Of a DNA stretch of 64,000 nt, positions 21,207 to 34,239 are shown one piece after another. The translations under genes were made by a program, and so were the position numbers. The stretch's first letter is position 1; the number at the start of each line of letters is the position of its first letter. A model generated the notes under the pieces. It searched no databases. It was not told the origin of the DNA and saw only the letters and a program-made list of their open reading frames with translations. The stretch spans positions 15,317,464 through 15,381,463 of the forward strand of contig NC_134958.1 of the NCBI RefSeq assembly GCF_965638725.1. The letters are read 5' to 3'. The stretch is from Aptenodytes patagonicus (Eukaryota > Chordata > Aves > Sphenisciformes > Spheniscidae).

Positions 21207-24200
21207 ATGGAGGCGGGCGGCGGCGGCGGCGGGGGGCCGGCCCCGGGAGCCGCCCCGGGCGGGGAGGCGGCCGCTGCGGCGCCCCCGGGTCGGCCTGCTG
21301 CTCCTGGCGGCCCCCCCGGCCCCGAGCCGCGGAGGAGGCGGAGGAAGCGCAGGCGAGTGCGGTGGGCGGGAGGAGGCCGCAGCCCCCCGGCGGGGCCCGG
21401 CCGCGCCCGCGCTATCCCGGGCCGCCGGGACCTCGGGGAGTCTGCCTGCCTGCCTGTCGTTAGCGTGGGGCGGCGCCGCCGCAGGCCCAGGGGCCGGGCC
21501 CTGCCTGCCCCATAAACGCTTCCCTGCCGTAGGCGCCGCCTGACTCGTGTTCGTTCCCGGGGCGCGGCGGCAGAGCTCGGAGCTGCGGGAGCGAGGGCCC
21601 AGCCCTGCCGATGCTCAGCCGGGCCCCTCTGGTCCTCAGCCGCAGTGAGGCTTTCCAGGGACTTTCTGAATCGGAAAATAAACGCTCTTTCCCTTAAGTT
21701 GTCCCAACAACCCCAAGCATGACGCATCCAAGGAAGGACCCGCGTTTGGGACCCCTCTGCCGTGTTGCCTCAGGGCTTGCTGAGCCCCTGTTGGCTCCAG
21801 ATCAGATTTGCCCATTAGCTCTGTGGAGTGCGAGTTGTGTGCATGTGTGCAGGAGCGCAGTTGTCTCCCTCCCTCCCGCCTGTGCACGGGACGGGGCCCC
21901 AGCTCCTCGCTGAGCGGCTGTTCTGTCGTCTCTTTCAATTCCAGTGTTCCCTCCATCAATCTGACCAGCTGCAAGTACGAGAGCGGTAAGTCTGAGATGC
22001 TGCAGGGTGTCCCTTTGGATCAGCCCACCGACGGCAAGCTCTTTGGGTGCCCACTCAGCCAGGGAGGAGCGCTGGTACCGAATTTCCACTGCACAGCCGC
22101 TTTTGGTTTATGTATTTATTGGTTGCAAGCGACTTGGGCCCCTGTGAAACATACGGAGTTTTTCATGCTTTGGACCCAGGTGCCCCTGGTTTAAAGAGAT
22201 ACGAAATGTGCAACAGCAGTGCAAGCCCTCACCTCCCCATATGTCTGCATTTGCCATACATCTGCTAAAACTGGTGAGGGTCTAGTTAGGGGCAGTTACA
22301 ATGCAAGACTGGTACCTGCGCTTGGGGAAATGACGTGAGAGCTCTCAACTGTTTAACGTAAAGCCAGTGATGGAACAGGCAGGATCGGTACCCGGAACCT
22401 CTCCATTTGCCATGCATCTCCAGTGACGTGCTCCAGGGAGCTGGTCCCCTCTCCTGCCTTGCTCGTCTTTGCTGCCACAAGCCGTGTCTTAAAAGAACAG
22501 ACTCCTAGCTTTTGATGGATATTATTAGCCAATTTGCTAATGACTATTCTAGCAGGGCAACCACATTTGCATTGTTGAAGGTCACAGCCTGGTCAGCTGT
22601 GCGAGGATACAGTTTTTATACAGAGGGGCAGGTGCTGTGTGTTTCACCTAGGGCCGTGCTCAGGCAGTTTGGTGACGGGAGGTGGATGGGGACCCGCAGC
22701 AGGAGGTGGTGTAGCAGCGCGGGCACCACAGGAACCAGAACCGTTTCGCAACAGTTCCTAGCGTGCGCTGACTTTCATCATCTCCCCGGCCCTATGAGCG
22801 GCCAAATTCAAAACTGACACTAACACGAACCATCCCAGCAGCAACCTTCTGCTCCAGAGCTTGTGTGTTCTGCTGCCAGATAGCTTTTGATTTTGAAGAT
22901 GAAACTCGTATCTTCAGAAGACTTGTTTCTGCCTGTGTCGTGTCAGACCCATGGCGGATTCAAGCCTGCTGTAGTTCAGGAGGTGCTCTGGGACCCCAAG
23001 GCATGCAGACTTAGGGGGCTGATAGCTCCCAGTACACCTGCAGCTAGAGGCTGGGGTGAGTTTAGCCAGGCAAAGCTTGTGTTTCTGACACCTCCTGAAG
23101 GGTCCTACCAATACCTTGCATCTCTGAGAGTGGAATTGCAGCCTGGAGAGGTTTGTTCCACGCTCCGTCCCTGGTTACTTTGGGGATTTAACAGTCCCTG
23201 GTACTTATATCCCCTGCCTGGCCCCTTGTCATCTGCTTGCTTTGGTACAGTGCGGCGGGCAGCACAGTGCTGCGGGCTGAAAGAAGCGGGAGAAAACGAG
23301 GAGTGGACAGTGTATTGGACGGACTACTCGGTCTCTCTGGAGCGCGTCATGGAAATGAAGCGGTTTCAGGTAAATACCCCCATGTAAAGGCTGCCAAGCA
23401 GGAAGAGCTCAGGAGGGAGGGTGAGACAGGGGCTGTTAATGGAACAACGTGTTGCAGAATGAAACAGAAGTGTCCAAACTAGCACCCGTGCCCCCTTCTC
23501 TGCATCGGTTCCAGAGGGCGCAGGTTCACAAGCCTTTACTTCTGTTGTGTCTCTGGTACGGTGCCATCAGCAACGCTTTGGCAGTTAGTAGTGTGAATTG
23601 GAAAGCCGCCAACCCCTTTAATGTAGCATGAAATAAATGGTTCTTGATGACAAGCGGCTCCCTTCCTGAAGCTGTGATATTTAGGGAGGGAGAGCTTCAG
23701 GGCTGAGATGGAACAAGCAGATAAATCACACTGGTGAAGTTCAGATAAAGCAGTTGTGGCATAATCTTGTCCCTCAGCAGAGGTTCAAGGCAACCACAGG
23801 CCCAGCTTCCTGTTCTGCGTGCCAGTTTCTCTGCATGTGGGCTTTCCTCGGGTCCCGAGGAGGATCCCTGCTGTTCCTTTGTTGATTCTGGTTTTTGTCT
23901 GCACCTCTTTCAGAAAATCAACCATTTTCCAGGCATGATAGAGATCTGCCGTAAGGACTTGTTGGCTCGCAACCTTAACCGCATGCTCAGGCTCTTCCCC
24001 AAGGAGTACAATATATTTCCCCGCACTTGGTGCCTGCCAGCTGAGTGAGTGATACACATTAATGCAGCTGAGAACAGGGGTATGAAATTAGGAAGTGGGA
24101 GCCTGTATGCTTGACAGCCAGAGCTGGGATGGGGGGGGCTCTCTGAGGTCTTGGTCTGGGCCTTCGTAACCTTCCCGGGAACTGAACGGGGTGTTGAGAC

Positions 24201-27200
24201 ACTTTTCTAGTTTTACACATCTTTAATTCCTATTAGACTGAATTAGCCCGTGGAATGGCATCCTCTGCGATGTCTGCCTTGCTGCTGGGCAGACTGTGTG
24301 CCAAAGGGCTAAATCTTGGGAGAGGGACCCACCCGGAAAGCCAAAGGGCAGTGGGCGAGTGGGAAGTGTAAATCTGTGTTTCGGTGGAAGGTCTCTCTGC
24401 AGCTCTGGGTGAGCAGGAGAGGCAACTGCAGGGCAGCATCGCAGGATATTGGGAGCGTGCAGGTCACTATGTTAATACTTACACAGTTAGATGTAAACCA
24501 TCACTGAATTACTCAAGCTTTGGGGCAGACGGCCTGGCTTCTCTGATCATATACAGGCAAGCAATGATAGAAACGTAGCTGAAAGAGACCAAAGAGCACT
24601 CGAAGTTTGGGTGGTTGTAGGGAGACAAGATACCCATTCTTAGACAGATTTTATTCTTACCATTTCCTGAAGACCTCGAAGTAGGGCTCCCATCACCTGT
24701 TCTGTAGCTGAGCTCTCCTCATGGTTAAAATGATTTTCTTAATATTTGACCTAAAGCATCTTTGCTGAAATATCACCACTTAGTACTTCTCCTGTTTGCA
24801 CTGGCCTTGGAGAACAGTGGTTTGCTGCGTTTTGCTAGTAGTGTGTCATGTACAGGAAGGCTGTTGCCACATGTCCTCCCAGTCTTCCCATTTCTGGAGA
24901 AGACGGACTTAGTTCTCTTACTTTTCTTTCCAGGCTGCATTTCCCAGAATCGGATTGCTCTTGGCACTGGTTTTGGGGATTTGTCCTGTTTGCCTCTCTC
25001 TTTTCCTAAACGTGGTGCCCACTAGAGAGACAGTGCTTCTCCATCTACAGCAAAATAACTAATTGGCATATGGGCTTGACTCTTCAAAGCACCGTACTCC
25101 CACTGGAGCTGCTCTTGAAGATCAGCCATGTAACGTGATAGGCGCGCTCAGCTCGCGAGGCTCTGCACCCCGCTTAGAAAGCTCTGGCCGTGGCCTCCTG
25201 CCTGCTTGCTGATGAGCTGGCATAAAAGGAGATGTAAAGACTTGTGACCTCCTCCTCCTTTGTAGCCAGGTCTTGTTTATTTTCTCCTGCTCTCTCTGTG
25301 ACAGCAGAGCCAAAATCTTACTGGCTGCTGTACGCACAGTGGTGACCACTTCCTATGAACCTCCCGGTAGAGGTGGAGATGTGTGCAAGTAAAAGGTGCA
25401 ACCAGGAGAGCTTTGTCAGGTCACGCAAGGACCAATTCGTAACTCATGTAGATCAGGGATATGGGTACTATTCCTCTGCTGCAGAAGTTTCGTCTGTACT
25501 GGCCCGCCGCACCATAGTTTGAATACCTAACTGGGTGAGTTATGGGAGAGTTCAGAGGCTGTTTTTTTGCAGCTTGTAACAGTCACCCCTTCCTTGCACA
25601 GCTATGGAGATTTCCAGGCCTACAGACGCACGAGAAAAAACAGAACATTCATCTGCAAGCCAGACAGCAGCTGCCAAGGGAGAGGTATCTTCATAACACG
25701 TAATCCAGAGGAGATCAAACATGGAGAGCGTATGATCTGTCAGCAGTATATCTCTAAGGTAATGGGGACAGTCTCGAAATACAGGTGGAGGATTGCAACC
25801 TCCTAGCTCTTCCAGCATCCCGCATCCTCCTTATGTCCTTTGCCCTACGTCTTCCTGGATCTGCCAGGGGCACCGGGGTGGCTGCAGTGCAGCAGAGGCA
25901 CGGCAAAAGCTTGCCTTTCTCCTCGCTGCTGAGCTGCCAAGGAGCGGCACAAGCAGTGCAGATAGAGCAGCCATCCTCAAGGAGTCAGCAGCACGCCTGG
26001 CAATGTTTCTTTATCTCATGCTTGCTCCTGCCTTTTTTCTCGCAGCCTTTCCTTATTGATGGCTTTAAATTTGACATGCGTATCTATGTGCTGGTCACAT
26101 CTTGTGACCCACTGAGGATTTTTGTCCACAAGGAGGGTCTGGCCCGGTTTGCCACCATGAGGTACATCGATCCCAGCAGCAGAAACCTGGTAAAAAAGGG
26201 AAGTTTCCAAAAAACTCGCATAGTATCTGTAGGTGTTAGTCCCTAATTTGTCCTAGGGGCATTCCAGACCTTGAAAAGACAGGGACTGGAGGGTTTCATG
26301 GGACCCAGCTTTCTTCTTTCCTGTTCTCCCCTCCCTCTGTACCTCTTCCTCCTCCTCACAGGAGGTATTTCAGGAGTGTCTGAAGTAGATCTACTCCCAG
26401 GCCCCACATTTGGGCTGTTTACTGGCATTATCACAGAATCATGGAGTTGTGTCGCTTGGAAGGAAGCTTGGAAGGTCTCAAGTCCAACCTTCTGCTCAAA
26501 ACTGGGTCAACAATAAATTCAGATCCGATTTCCTGGGGTTTCACCCAGTCAGGTGTTGAAAACCTGCAAGGACGGAGACCCCACGGCGTTTCTGGGCAAC
26601 ACTCCTACTGCTTCTTGCCTTTATGAGTGTTCTCAAGTCCACACCATTCCTTGTCTGCCTGTGCTTCAGGTGGAAAAGAGGGACCTGGGGATTATCTGGT
26701 GGTACTGGAACAGCCTGGGAGAGACAGGGAGGAGAACTGGGAAAGCAAGGTGCAGAGTATGGCCGTGCCCATCTCCAAGCAGGGGTGTGTAACCTGTAAA
26801 ATCCCAGCAGAAGATGGACCGTAGTGTTGGGTTGCTGTGCTACGGTCACGGGCTGCCTGGAGATACCCCAGCCTTCTGGCTATCTGCCCGCTTGTCCCAG
26901 AGCTGCGTATGTACATGCCCTCCCTCACTCCGATACGTGCATGTCTTGGAGCGGTCGTCTGCTTTGGGTGAACAACGGAAGAGGAAGAATCTGCAGAAAT
27001 TTGCTGCAGCTTCTGTCCTGAGGAGTCCCTTGTTTATCAGTGAGGCCACGGCTGGAATGGCATTTGTGGAGCTGACTCCTGTGCTCTCCCCCAGAGATAA
27101 GGACAGAGGTGCAGAGAGGGTAGAGCTCTGTGAGCTCTAACTTCTGGCTAGTGAGGGAATCATCAGCATGAATAACTCCTTGCTGCAAGTCACTGCCATA

Positions 27201-30200
27201 GAGACAGAAGTGGGCGAAGTTGGTGACTAGATTAGTGCTAATGGGGCTGTTTCTATTTATGCTCTGTGGTGAAGAGTAAATGAAAGTCTCTTGTGGTTCC
27301 TCTCTCAGGATGATATCTGCATGCATTTGACTAATTATGCCATCAACAAACGTAATGAAAACTTCGTCCAGGATGACACGATGGGCAGTAAAAGGTATTG
27401 TCTTGTCCAGGTACCGCAATGCCCTGTGCACATCCTGCAGGAAAGCTGCATTTGGGACGCTGGTTTACTTCCATCTTTCTTGGGGCAAACATGGTATCAC
27501 AGGTCAGCTCTTGCCATCTCCCTTCCTCCACACAGGAAACTGTCCACCCTGAATGCCTGGATGACAGATAACAGCTACAACACAACAAAACTCTGGGAAG
27601 ATATCGAAGATATTATTATAAAGACTCTTATTTCAGCTCACCCTGTTGTGAAGCACAATTACCAAAGTTGCTTTCCGAACCACACTACTGGCTGTGCCTG
27701 CTTTGAGATACTGGGGTTTGATATTTTGCTAGACAGAAGGTTGAAGCCGTGGCTGCTAGAGGTGAGGAAGGAGTCTCCTGCTGTGCTGAAGCAACTCTGG
27801 AAGCAGCAGATGGCCGAGAGCTGGCTTGTCTGGGGAAGGCTCCAGAACAAGGGGTGGTGGGATGAACAGAACTCGTTTGATTAAAAAGGGCCACCTTGTT
27901 CACAAAATTAAACAGGCTATGAAGACAAGTAGCCAAGCAACTTGCTGTAGGCTAAGCGGGATCTAAGAGCCTGTTCCCTGTACAATCCCTCTAACAGCAG
28001 GGAGTTTCCTGAACCTTAGGACTCCTTGACCTGTAACAGCATCCTGAATTTATGATAGCTGCCCCACACCTGTAGTCCTGCGGGGTGTGGGATCTGAATG
28101 ACCTGCAGTGTGGATGGGCATTACACTGCAGAAGGACAGAACCAGCCACTGCATGCAGCCTCCTGCTTTCTGTCGCTGTTACAGGGAAGAACATCAATGG
28201 AAAGTGTGCAGTGGGGCAGACCGGGGCCAGCGAGCTGGCTGCTGGCAGCGCTTTCTGGGAGCTGGGAGTTGCCAGGTTAGATTAGCTGCTTGTTTTGGCA
28301 GGTGAACCACTCCCCCAGCTTCACCACGGACTCTCGCCTAGACTGTGAGGTGAAGGATGCTCTTCTCTGTGATACCATCAACCTGATAAACGTGCATGCC
28401 TGTAACAAAAGGAAGGTGCTGGAGGAAGACAAACAGCGGGCAAAGGAACGGCTCCTCCAGGCCCATCAGCCTCTCCGTGCATCCAGGTATTGCTCTTCCC
28501 CATAGTGCCGCAGGTCCCCAGTGAGAAAAGATGGGGCACAGCAGAGCAGGATAAAACTAAGGCTGGCTGTTTCCAAATTAAAGCTCCTAGAGGCCGTGGC
28601 ACTATATGGCCTCTGAGAAGAGATCTCCCAAGCCATCTGCATCCTGCAAGGAAGAGCCAGGGCTCACCTCTGGGTGCTAGGAGATCTGAGACGCCTGGTG
28701 CTCTGGGCCCTGTGCAGAGTCATCCCCATCGAGCTCCGCCTGCTTGTCACGTCCATCAGTGCTGACGGGCAGTGCCAGCATCCCTGGGCTTGCAGTGACG
28801 CTCGCAGGACGGACGGACCACAGACAGACTGCAGCACTGCTTCAGGGACCAAGAGCACCCTGGGGCACGGGGCCTTTCTCCAGAGCAGGGTTCCTTTCCC
28901 AGGGCTGAGGGTTTCCCCCCCCTTCTCTGCATGTCCTTTCATGAGGCCATATTAGATGAGCCTGCTGCCCGGGCTTTTCCTGCCATGCAGGGCAAGGCAG
29001 GAACTCCTTCCAGCTCCCATTTCAATTACGAGACCTGAGATAACTCCGTGCTGGAGACGCTGAGCGTGTTAGCCCTGTACTCTGCCTGCCCCTGCAGCCT
29101 CAGCTGCTCCAAGCTCCCCGCTAGTGAGGAAAGCTCCCAGCAGCATGCAGGGTGGCAGATATGCCTTGAACAGGCACATTTTAACTGAACTTCTCTTGTA
29201 ACTGCGTTGGTTGGGTGAAAAGGCTGAGGGGCAAGGCGTGAGCCTGGGCGGCAGGGGAGAGGTCTGGAAACGCCTCACCAGCACTCTACACACAGAGGAT
29301 GAAGTAGTGCGGGTTGCGTTGGTTCCCTGCAGTGCACCCATGTGAAACAGGCTCCCAAATGGGGAAAGATGGGGGAAAGTGCTAGCTAGGCCCTTGGCCC
29401 TCAGCCAGTACAGCACCTGGAGCCTCCTAACGCAGCTCCCTGCCTGTGCTTTCTCCTGTTTGCAGACGCGAGGAGTTAGAGAGCAACCAGGCTGCCTGGC
29501 TGTCTGAAGCAGAGAAGTACGAGAACTCGCACCTGGGTGGTTACCGGCGCATTTATCCGGCATGTGGAACAGACAAGTATGAGCCATTTTTCAATCAGAG
29601 TGGCTCCCTCTTCCAGGAAACGGTGTCATCCAAAGCACGAGAGGAGTGTGCCAGGTACGCTGCTCCTGCGGAAAACCCACTCCTCACAGGGGTGGCACAG
29701 AGACTGCTTGCTTCTGATCCCTTCTTAAGGGATCTGTTAAGCAACTCTGCTGCTTAACAGATGTAAGTAAGCTGGTGAGAGCTGGAAGGGAAGGAGTCTG
29801 CATGTGCTATGTCACCATAGCAAAGCAACTTCCTTTCACATCTACCCTTGAGAGGCAAATGCAATATTCCATTGACTTTTGGACTCTGGAGGCACCACGT
29901 CGCAAGTGTCCTCCATCCTAGCAGGCACAGCCTAATTCAAGGGCATTTCTTACAGTGGTGAGAGTCTCTTTTAAAAGCACTCCTGGCCCATTTCTTGGCA
30001 CACTTCTATTATGGTCTATTCACTACAGAACTTCTGACTGCAGTAAAATGGCCTCGGATTGAAGGCTTCAGAATAGCCTTTTGCTATTATGGCTCTTATT
30101 GAACCAGTGACTAAGACTACTGTTCTATGGCAGGCAGCAACTGGAAGAAATTCGCCTGAAAAAAGAACAGTTGGAAGCTGTTACCAGGAAGAAGAAAACG

Positions 30201-32702
30201 GAGAGGAAAGAAGACCTGCATGGAGAGTCAGCTGGGGACAAATCCCAGATCCATAATAAAACCACAGCTCCTACAACCCGCCTCACCTATAGAAGCAGCA
30301 GGATGTGGGATAGAAAGGTACCTTACTCTTGTCAGTGGTTGTCCATGGGGCTCTCAAAGGCAATAATGTGGCTCTGGGAACAGTGCTGGGCCATGGGTGT
30401 CTCCCAAGGAACAGAACTACGAGGTTTGACTCCCCTTCATGAAGTCCGGAAAGTTGACAGCTTGTGCTGGGAGGTACTTGCAAGCACCAGTGTTGTCCCT
30501 TCCCTGTTGTGGCTCCCACCGGGATCTTCGTCCCACTCCAGCCCGAAGTCTGTAATTCTGCTTACGGCTCAGAGCAGTCTGTGGCTTTGTCTCTCTTGCG
30601 CATTACTACAGCTTCAACTTTGCTGTAATTCAGGTCTTTCTTTCCTAAGGTACAGCGCATGCAGTACGACTCTATGCAACCCCAGGATATTGTGGAAGAT
30701 GAGGAGAAGAAAAGAAGAAATGCTCTTCTGCAGCGTGAGAACCTTATCCGAGGCCTGGGCATCATAGATCAGCTCTCCCAGCTGCTCCCCGCAACCGATA
30801 GACCAGCCGACACCCAGAGATCCTGCACCGTTATCTCCAAGAGCCAGGTAACTGAAGATTGCCCAGATCCATCCTGCAAGGCCGACATAGGAGACAGCCA
30901 TTTGCGGGAGGATTGTGAGGAATGAATCACGGGCATTGAGCACCTCTGGTGTGGCTCAGTCAAATGAGATCCAACGTAGTGTCTGGGTCCGTGGGTTTTC
31001 ATACAGATACTGACTTTGTCCCTTTCCAAACGGGCGTGCTGGGGGCGTGCCAATCGGCTGCATAGAGCCCCTGAGCACCCTTCCCCAGAAGATCCCTCTC
31101 CCCGGTATTCCAAAGAACAGACCACAACGATATTGCCTTTTGGACACTGCTCGTCCCCAGCACGCAGCTTAGTGTGAGCTGCTGCTTCAGGGCGGTAGTA
31201 TGATTCTCCTAGCTGAATAAAATTAATTCCTTGGTAGGCTAGGAGCACTAACGTGCTAGGAGTGTGGTAAAGGAGTGCACACAGCAAAGAGGGACTGAAG
31301 GGAAGCGTAGGGGTGTCTAAAAAAAAGTAGGTGAATTCTGCACTGCAAACAATGCCTCTCCCTAAACATCTTGCCTTCTACATTGCACCATTCCCCACAC
31401 GGGGAAGGTGATGAGTTAGTGCATGTGCCTAAAACCCCGTAGGGCTCAGCCCTCGGTCTGGGGCTCCCCCTTCAGAGTCATCCTCGCTCTGCAAGAGCAT
31501 GCTACGGTGTAAACCCTGAGCGTTGCTGCTGCCGTGTCCCAGACTGTCTCGAGGTGCGCAGCTGAAGAAAGCTGGGCTCCGCAGAGGATTGCACCAGGGG
31601 AACCGGGGTTTGGACCTAGAGTTAAAGGAGATCTGTGTGGCTGTCTCAAACTGAGTCTTGGCTGCCACGCCAATTGCCAAACCAGGATACCGGTCTAAAA
31701 CCAGACGAGGAGGAAGCCTGCAGTCTGTTGTCTGTGGGCTCCATTAGGCTACAAGGGCTGTTCTGGAGCACTGACAGTGGCTGTCACCTGCTGTGTCGGG
31801 GAAGGGCTGGTTCTGGACCTGCAATTAATGAAAAACCTTGCAAAGGCCATTGCCTCTTCCAGTGGCACCATCTGTTTCCAGAAAGGCCTCCTACTCTTGG
31901 CTGGAAGGGTGACACACCTCAGAAGGATGCTGACAAACTCAAGGCACCAGAGTTGCAGGAATTATTCAGGACCTAGGAGTCTTCTAGTACCTTACAAGAA
32001 ATTGGAAATAGTCCATTTAATTTAAGAAAAGAAGTCTAAGATAGGATTTGATCTGTAAGAACTGATGGTAGCTGCCTTTTCCTCTACCAGACAAAGCAGA
32101 ACAGAACCTGAAACCCAAACTCCGCCTAAAATCTGGATAATTTTTTCAGCAGCAAAGGATTATCTGGGGGTGGGTCAGATCCTTCATCGCTGAGTCTTCC
32201 CAGTCCACTCTGGCATTTCTTTCCACAAACCCTGCTCCAGCTCAGCCCGGTGTTATGGGCAGAGGACGGGGGTCTCGGCACTGCTGCAGGCAGATCAGGC
32301 AGGCAGCTGCCGTGACCCCTTAGATGATTTGAATCTGGGACGGCGACTGTGGCATGCCTGGGGGAGAAAGTGCGGGGTGACGCTTTAGCAAGCGCCTGTA
32401 GATGACTAGAGAAGACTTTTCCTTCCCGTCTCTTGCCAAGGCCTCCGGAGCTTAGCTGCAGCTGCTTTCTTTCCTTCCAGCCGCAGTTTCTCTGGGAGGC
32501 GCTTGGGGGCCAGGAGGCCCACCGCTTAATGACACTCATCCCCCTTTCGCTCCTGGGAGGTCCAGTCCGGCCTTCAGGACGGCGGTTCATACACAACCCC
32601 AGAGCCAACGCTAAGCTGCCGGCCAGCCTGGGCTTGGATCCTGCCACCGCAGGCACCCTCTCGGTTCGAGGCCTGAGCATCCCTTACTGTGAGCAGCACA
32701 AG
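21207..32702 (+). CDS. TTLL13: Tubulin polyglutamylase TTLL13 (3' end uncertain)
   Basis: Exons: 21207-21352, 21945-21985, 23251-23369, 23914-24044, 25602-25758, 26046-26189, 27309-27394, 27536-27761, 28302-28486, 29466-29654, 30134-30317, 30650-30847, in phase to 602 codons. A further exon from 32,481 to about 32,702 is plausible. After a basic N-terminus (RRRRKR) comes the TTL core: INLTSCKYES, FQKINHFPGM, EYNIFPRTWCLP, ICKPDSSCQGRGIF (ATP grasp), FKFDMRIYVLVTSCDPL, CMHLTNYAINK and KPWLLEVNHSPSF, the last holding metal and ATP contacts. TTLL13 lengthens glutamate side chains on tubulin, favouring alpha-tubulin, in cilia and axonemes. Exon 1 appears to end at a GC donor (21,353), the only site giving the conserved phase. 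Reading through at 30,848 instead would add 25 residues and stop at 30,925, with AATAAA at 31,216. The gene is open here, whereas human annotations have varied between pseudogene and gene. Confidence 0.88.
24570..24840 (-). repeat. Old CR1/L3-like LINE fragment in a TTLL13 intron
   Basis: The plus strand has the block AGCTGAGCTCTCCTCATG followed by a TTCTTAATATTTGACCTAAA-like run and GGAGAACAG. In that order these resemble the reverse complement of the 3' region of ancient CR1/L3 elements. It is heavily diverged and the edges are approximate. Recognition is by eye and would need a repeat library. Confidence 0.5.
26431..26630 (-). repeat. CR1 LINE 3' fragment in a TTLL13 intron
   Basis: The plus strand reads CACAGAATCATGGAGTTG, then a GGAAGG...CTCAAGTCCAACC..TGCTCAAA pattern, then AAAACCTGCAAGGACGGAGA and a TTTCTGGGCAAC block. 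That order is the reverse complement of a CR1 3' end. It is moderately diverged, lacks open coding sequence and lies antisense to TTLL13 in the intron between 26,189 and 27,309. Confidence 0.8.
31216..31221 (+). promoter_or_regulatory. TTLL13: Possible intronic poly(A) signal of TTLL13
   Basis: AATAAA lies 290 bp past the stop codon (30,923-30,925) that would be used if the exon beginning at 30,650 were not spliced at 30,847. It could define a short TTLL13 isoform. Confidence 0.4.
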
Positions 32703-32912
32703 GTGCGGCAGGGCCCCGGGGCGCAGGGCAGGGGCTGGTTGCATGGCCAGGCAGCGGGGACGGCAGCTGTTACCCAGCCCTGCACCGAACCCAAGGGGCT
32801 GCAGGTGAGAGGCCAGCGGCTCCCTGGCACCAGAAACAAGGCTGAAGGCTGTGAGTACGCATTACCTTCCTTTGGCTCCGAGTGTCTGCATCATGGAGGC
32901 TCAAGTCAGTGA

Positions 32913-34239
32913 GCCGGAGCCATGGGCAGACGGGTGGGAGCTGTGGATGTTCCTGGGCTTGTTCCTGGGGTGGGAAGAGCGGGTGGGCTGGATGGAGCTC
33001 AGAGTCCCTGGGGCGCTCGGACCCTGCGGAGGGGACGCTGCGCTCTTCTCTGGGAACTGGTGACTGCTGGAAGTCTCTGCCCGAGGCCAGTAGCATCCCA
33101 TTTGCAGGGGCAAGGAAGAAAGTGGGTGGTTTCCCAGGACCAAGGGTTGATGTGCTGGGATGGGGGAGCATGAGAAGCCCAGATGAACTTGATAGTAGGG
33201 TCAGAAGCACAGCAGATGGGACAGCTGAAGGGGCGTGTTAGCTGTGGGAAGTACAGAGAAGACGCTCGGTGATGCAGCATTGCCCCCAGCCCCTCCCCAG
33301 GCCTCGCTCCTGCCACGCTGCTCCCAGCTGCCCATGGCCCCTCCTGCCAGCCCTGCCAGGCCCTGCCCTCGGAGCTACACCCCTGCTCCCACCACCCACA
33401 CCTTCACCCAGCCCTGCCCGCCCTCCCTGGCTCCCCTGCTATCGGCTCTGGCCATTTGCAGCCTTAGGAGCACGGAAGAGCATAGGCAGAGGTGGGTCTG
33501 CCAGGGCGTCGCAGGGCTGACCACCATCGTGGAGGGCAGCAGCGGGCTGCTGACCCACAGAGCTGCCGGTGTCTGCCTGCCCCCCATGCCTGCCCGTGCT
33601 CTTCCAGGTGAAGCTGGCAGGCTGTCCTTCCGTGCAGGCAGCTGTCACCCGGGGTCCCCAGCCAGCACGGGGAAGGCCACAGGCGATGGCACCTTCAGCC
33701 CTGCTGCAGTCCGGGAACTCCCCATCGCCTCCGCCGTCCACGTGCAGCACACACGTGCCACGCACCATGCCAGTGCCTCGCACGCTCGCAGCGTGAAAAG
33801 CACAGGTAACGTGGCAGAGGGTACACCTGCGCTCGGCCTTCCTCCCTGTGGGTGCTCGCCGAAGAACCACGGCTGCTGGACGGGGAGTGCTGCCCCGGCC
33901 AGGCCCGGGGCCGGTTGTCGGTGTCCCCTGACCGGAGTCTGGGCCCCAGCACGGGTCCCGCTGCACACCCCGGGCAGCAGGGACGCCCTGCCGCAGGCAG
34001 CTTTACCTCTGCCAGGCCGCAGGCTGGCGCTTGCACCCCTGCCTGCACCCCCCTCGGCAGCAGCCGCGTCCCCGAGAGGCTGCCCCCCTCCCTGCCTGCC
34101 CCGCTCCCTGCCCGCCGTGGTCGCTCCCGGCCCCTCGTCCCCCGACCACCTGCCCGGGGCCGGGCCCCCCGAGGCGGCCGTGCCGGGGATCCCCGCGGCA
34201 CGGGTCCGCCCCCCCGCCGGCCCCGCCTGGTTCCCGGCC
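32913..34239. other. TTLL13-NGRN interval
   Basis: No exon can be assigned with confidence. A splice-like fragment at about 33,461-33,490 is flanked by TTTGCAG and GTGGGT, and several acceptor-like sites follow, so additional TTLL13 3' exons are possible. The long plus-strand frame covering 33,235-34,518 is low-complexity and runs across the NGRN exon 1 donor, so I treat it as a GC artefact. The last 300 bp before NGRN are CpG-rich. Confidence 0.4.

Noticed and set aside
21353-21360. GT at 21,357 as the TTLL13 exon 1 donor
   Set aside because: It would leave phase 0, while the next conserved exon requires two preceding bases. The GC donor four bases earlier fits.
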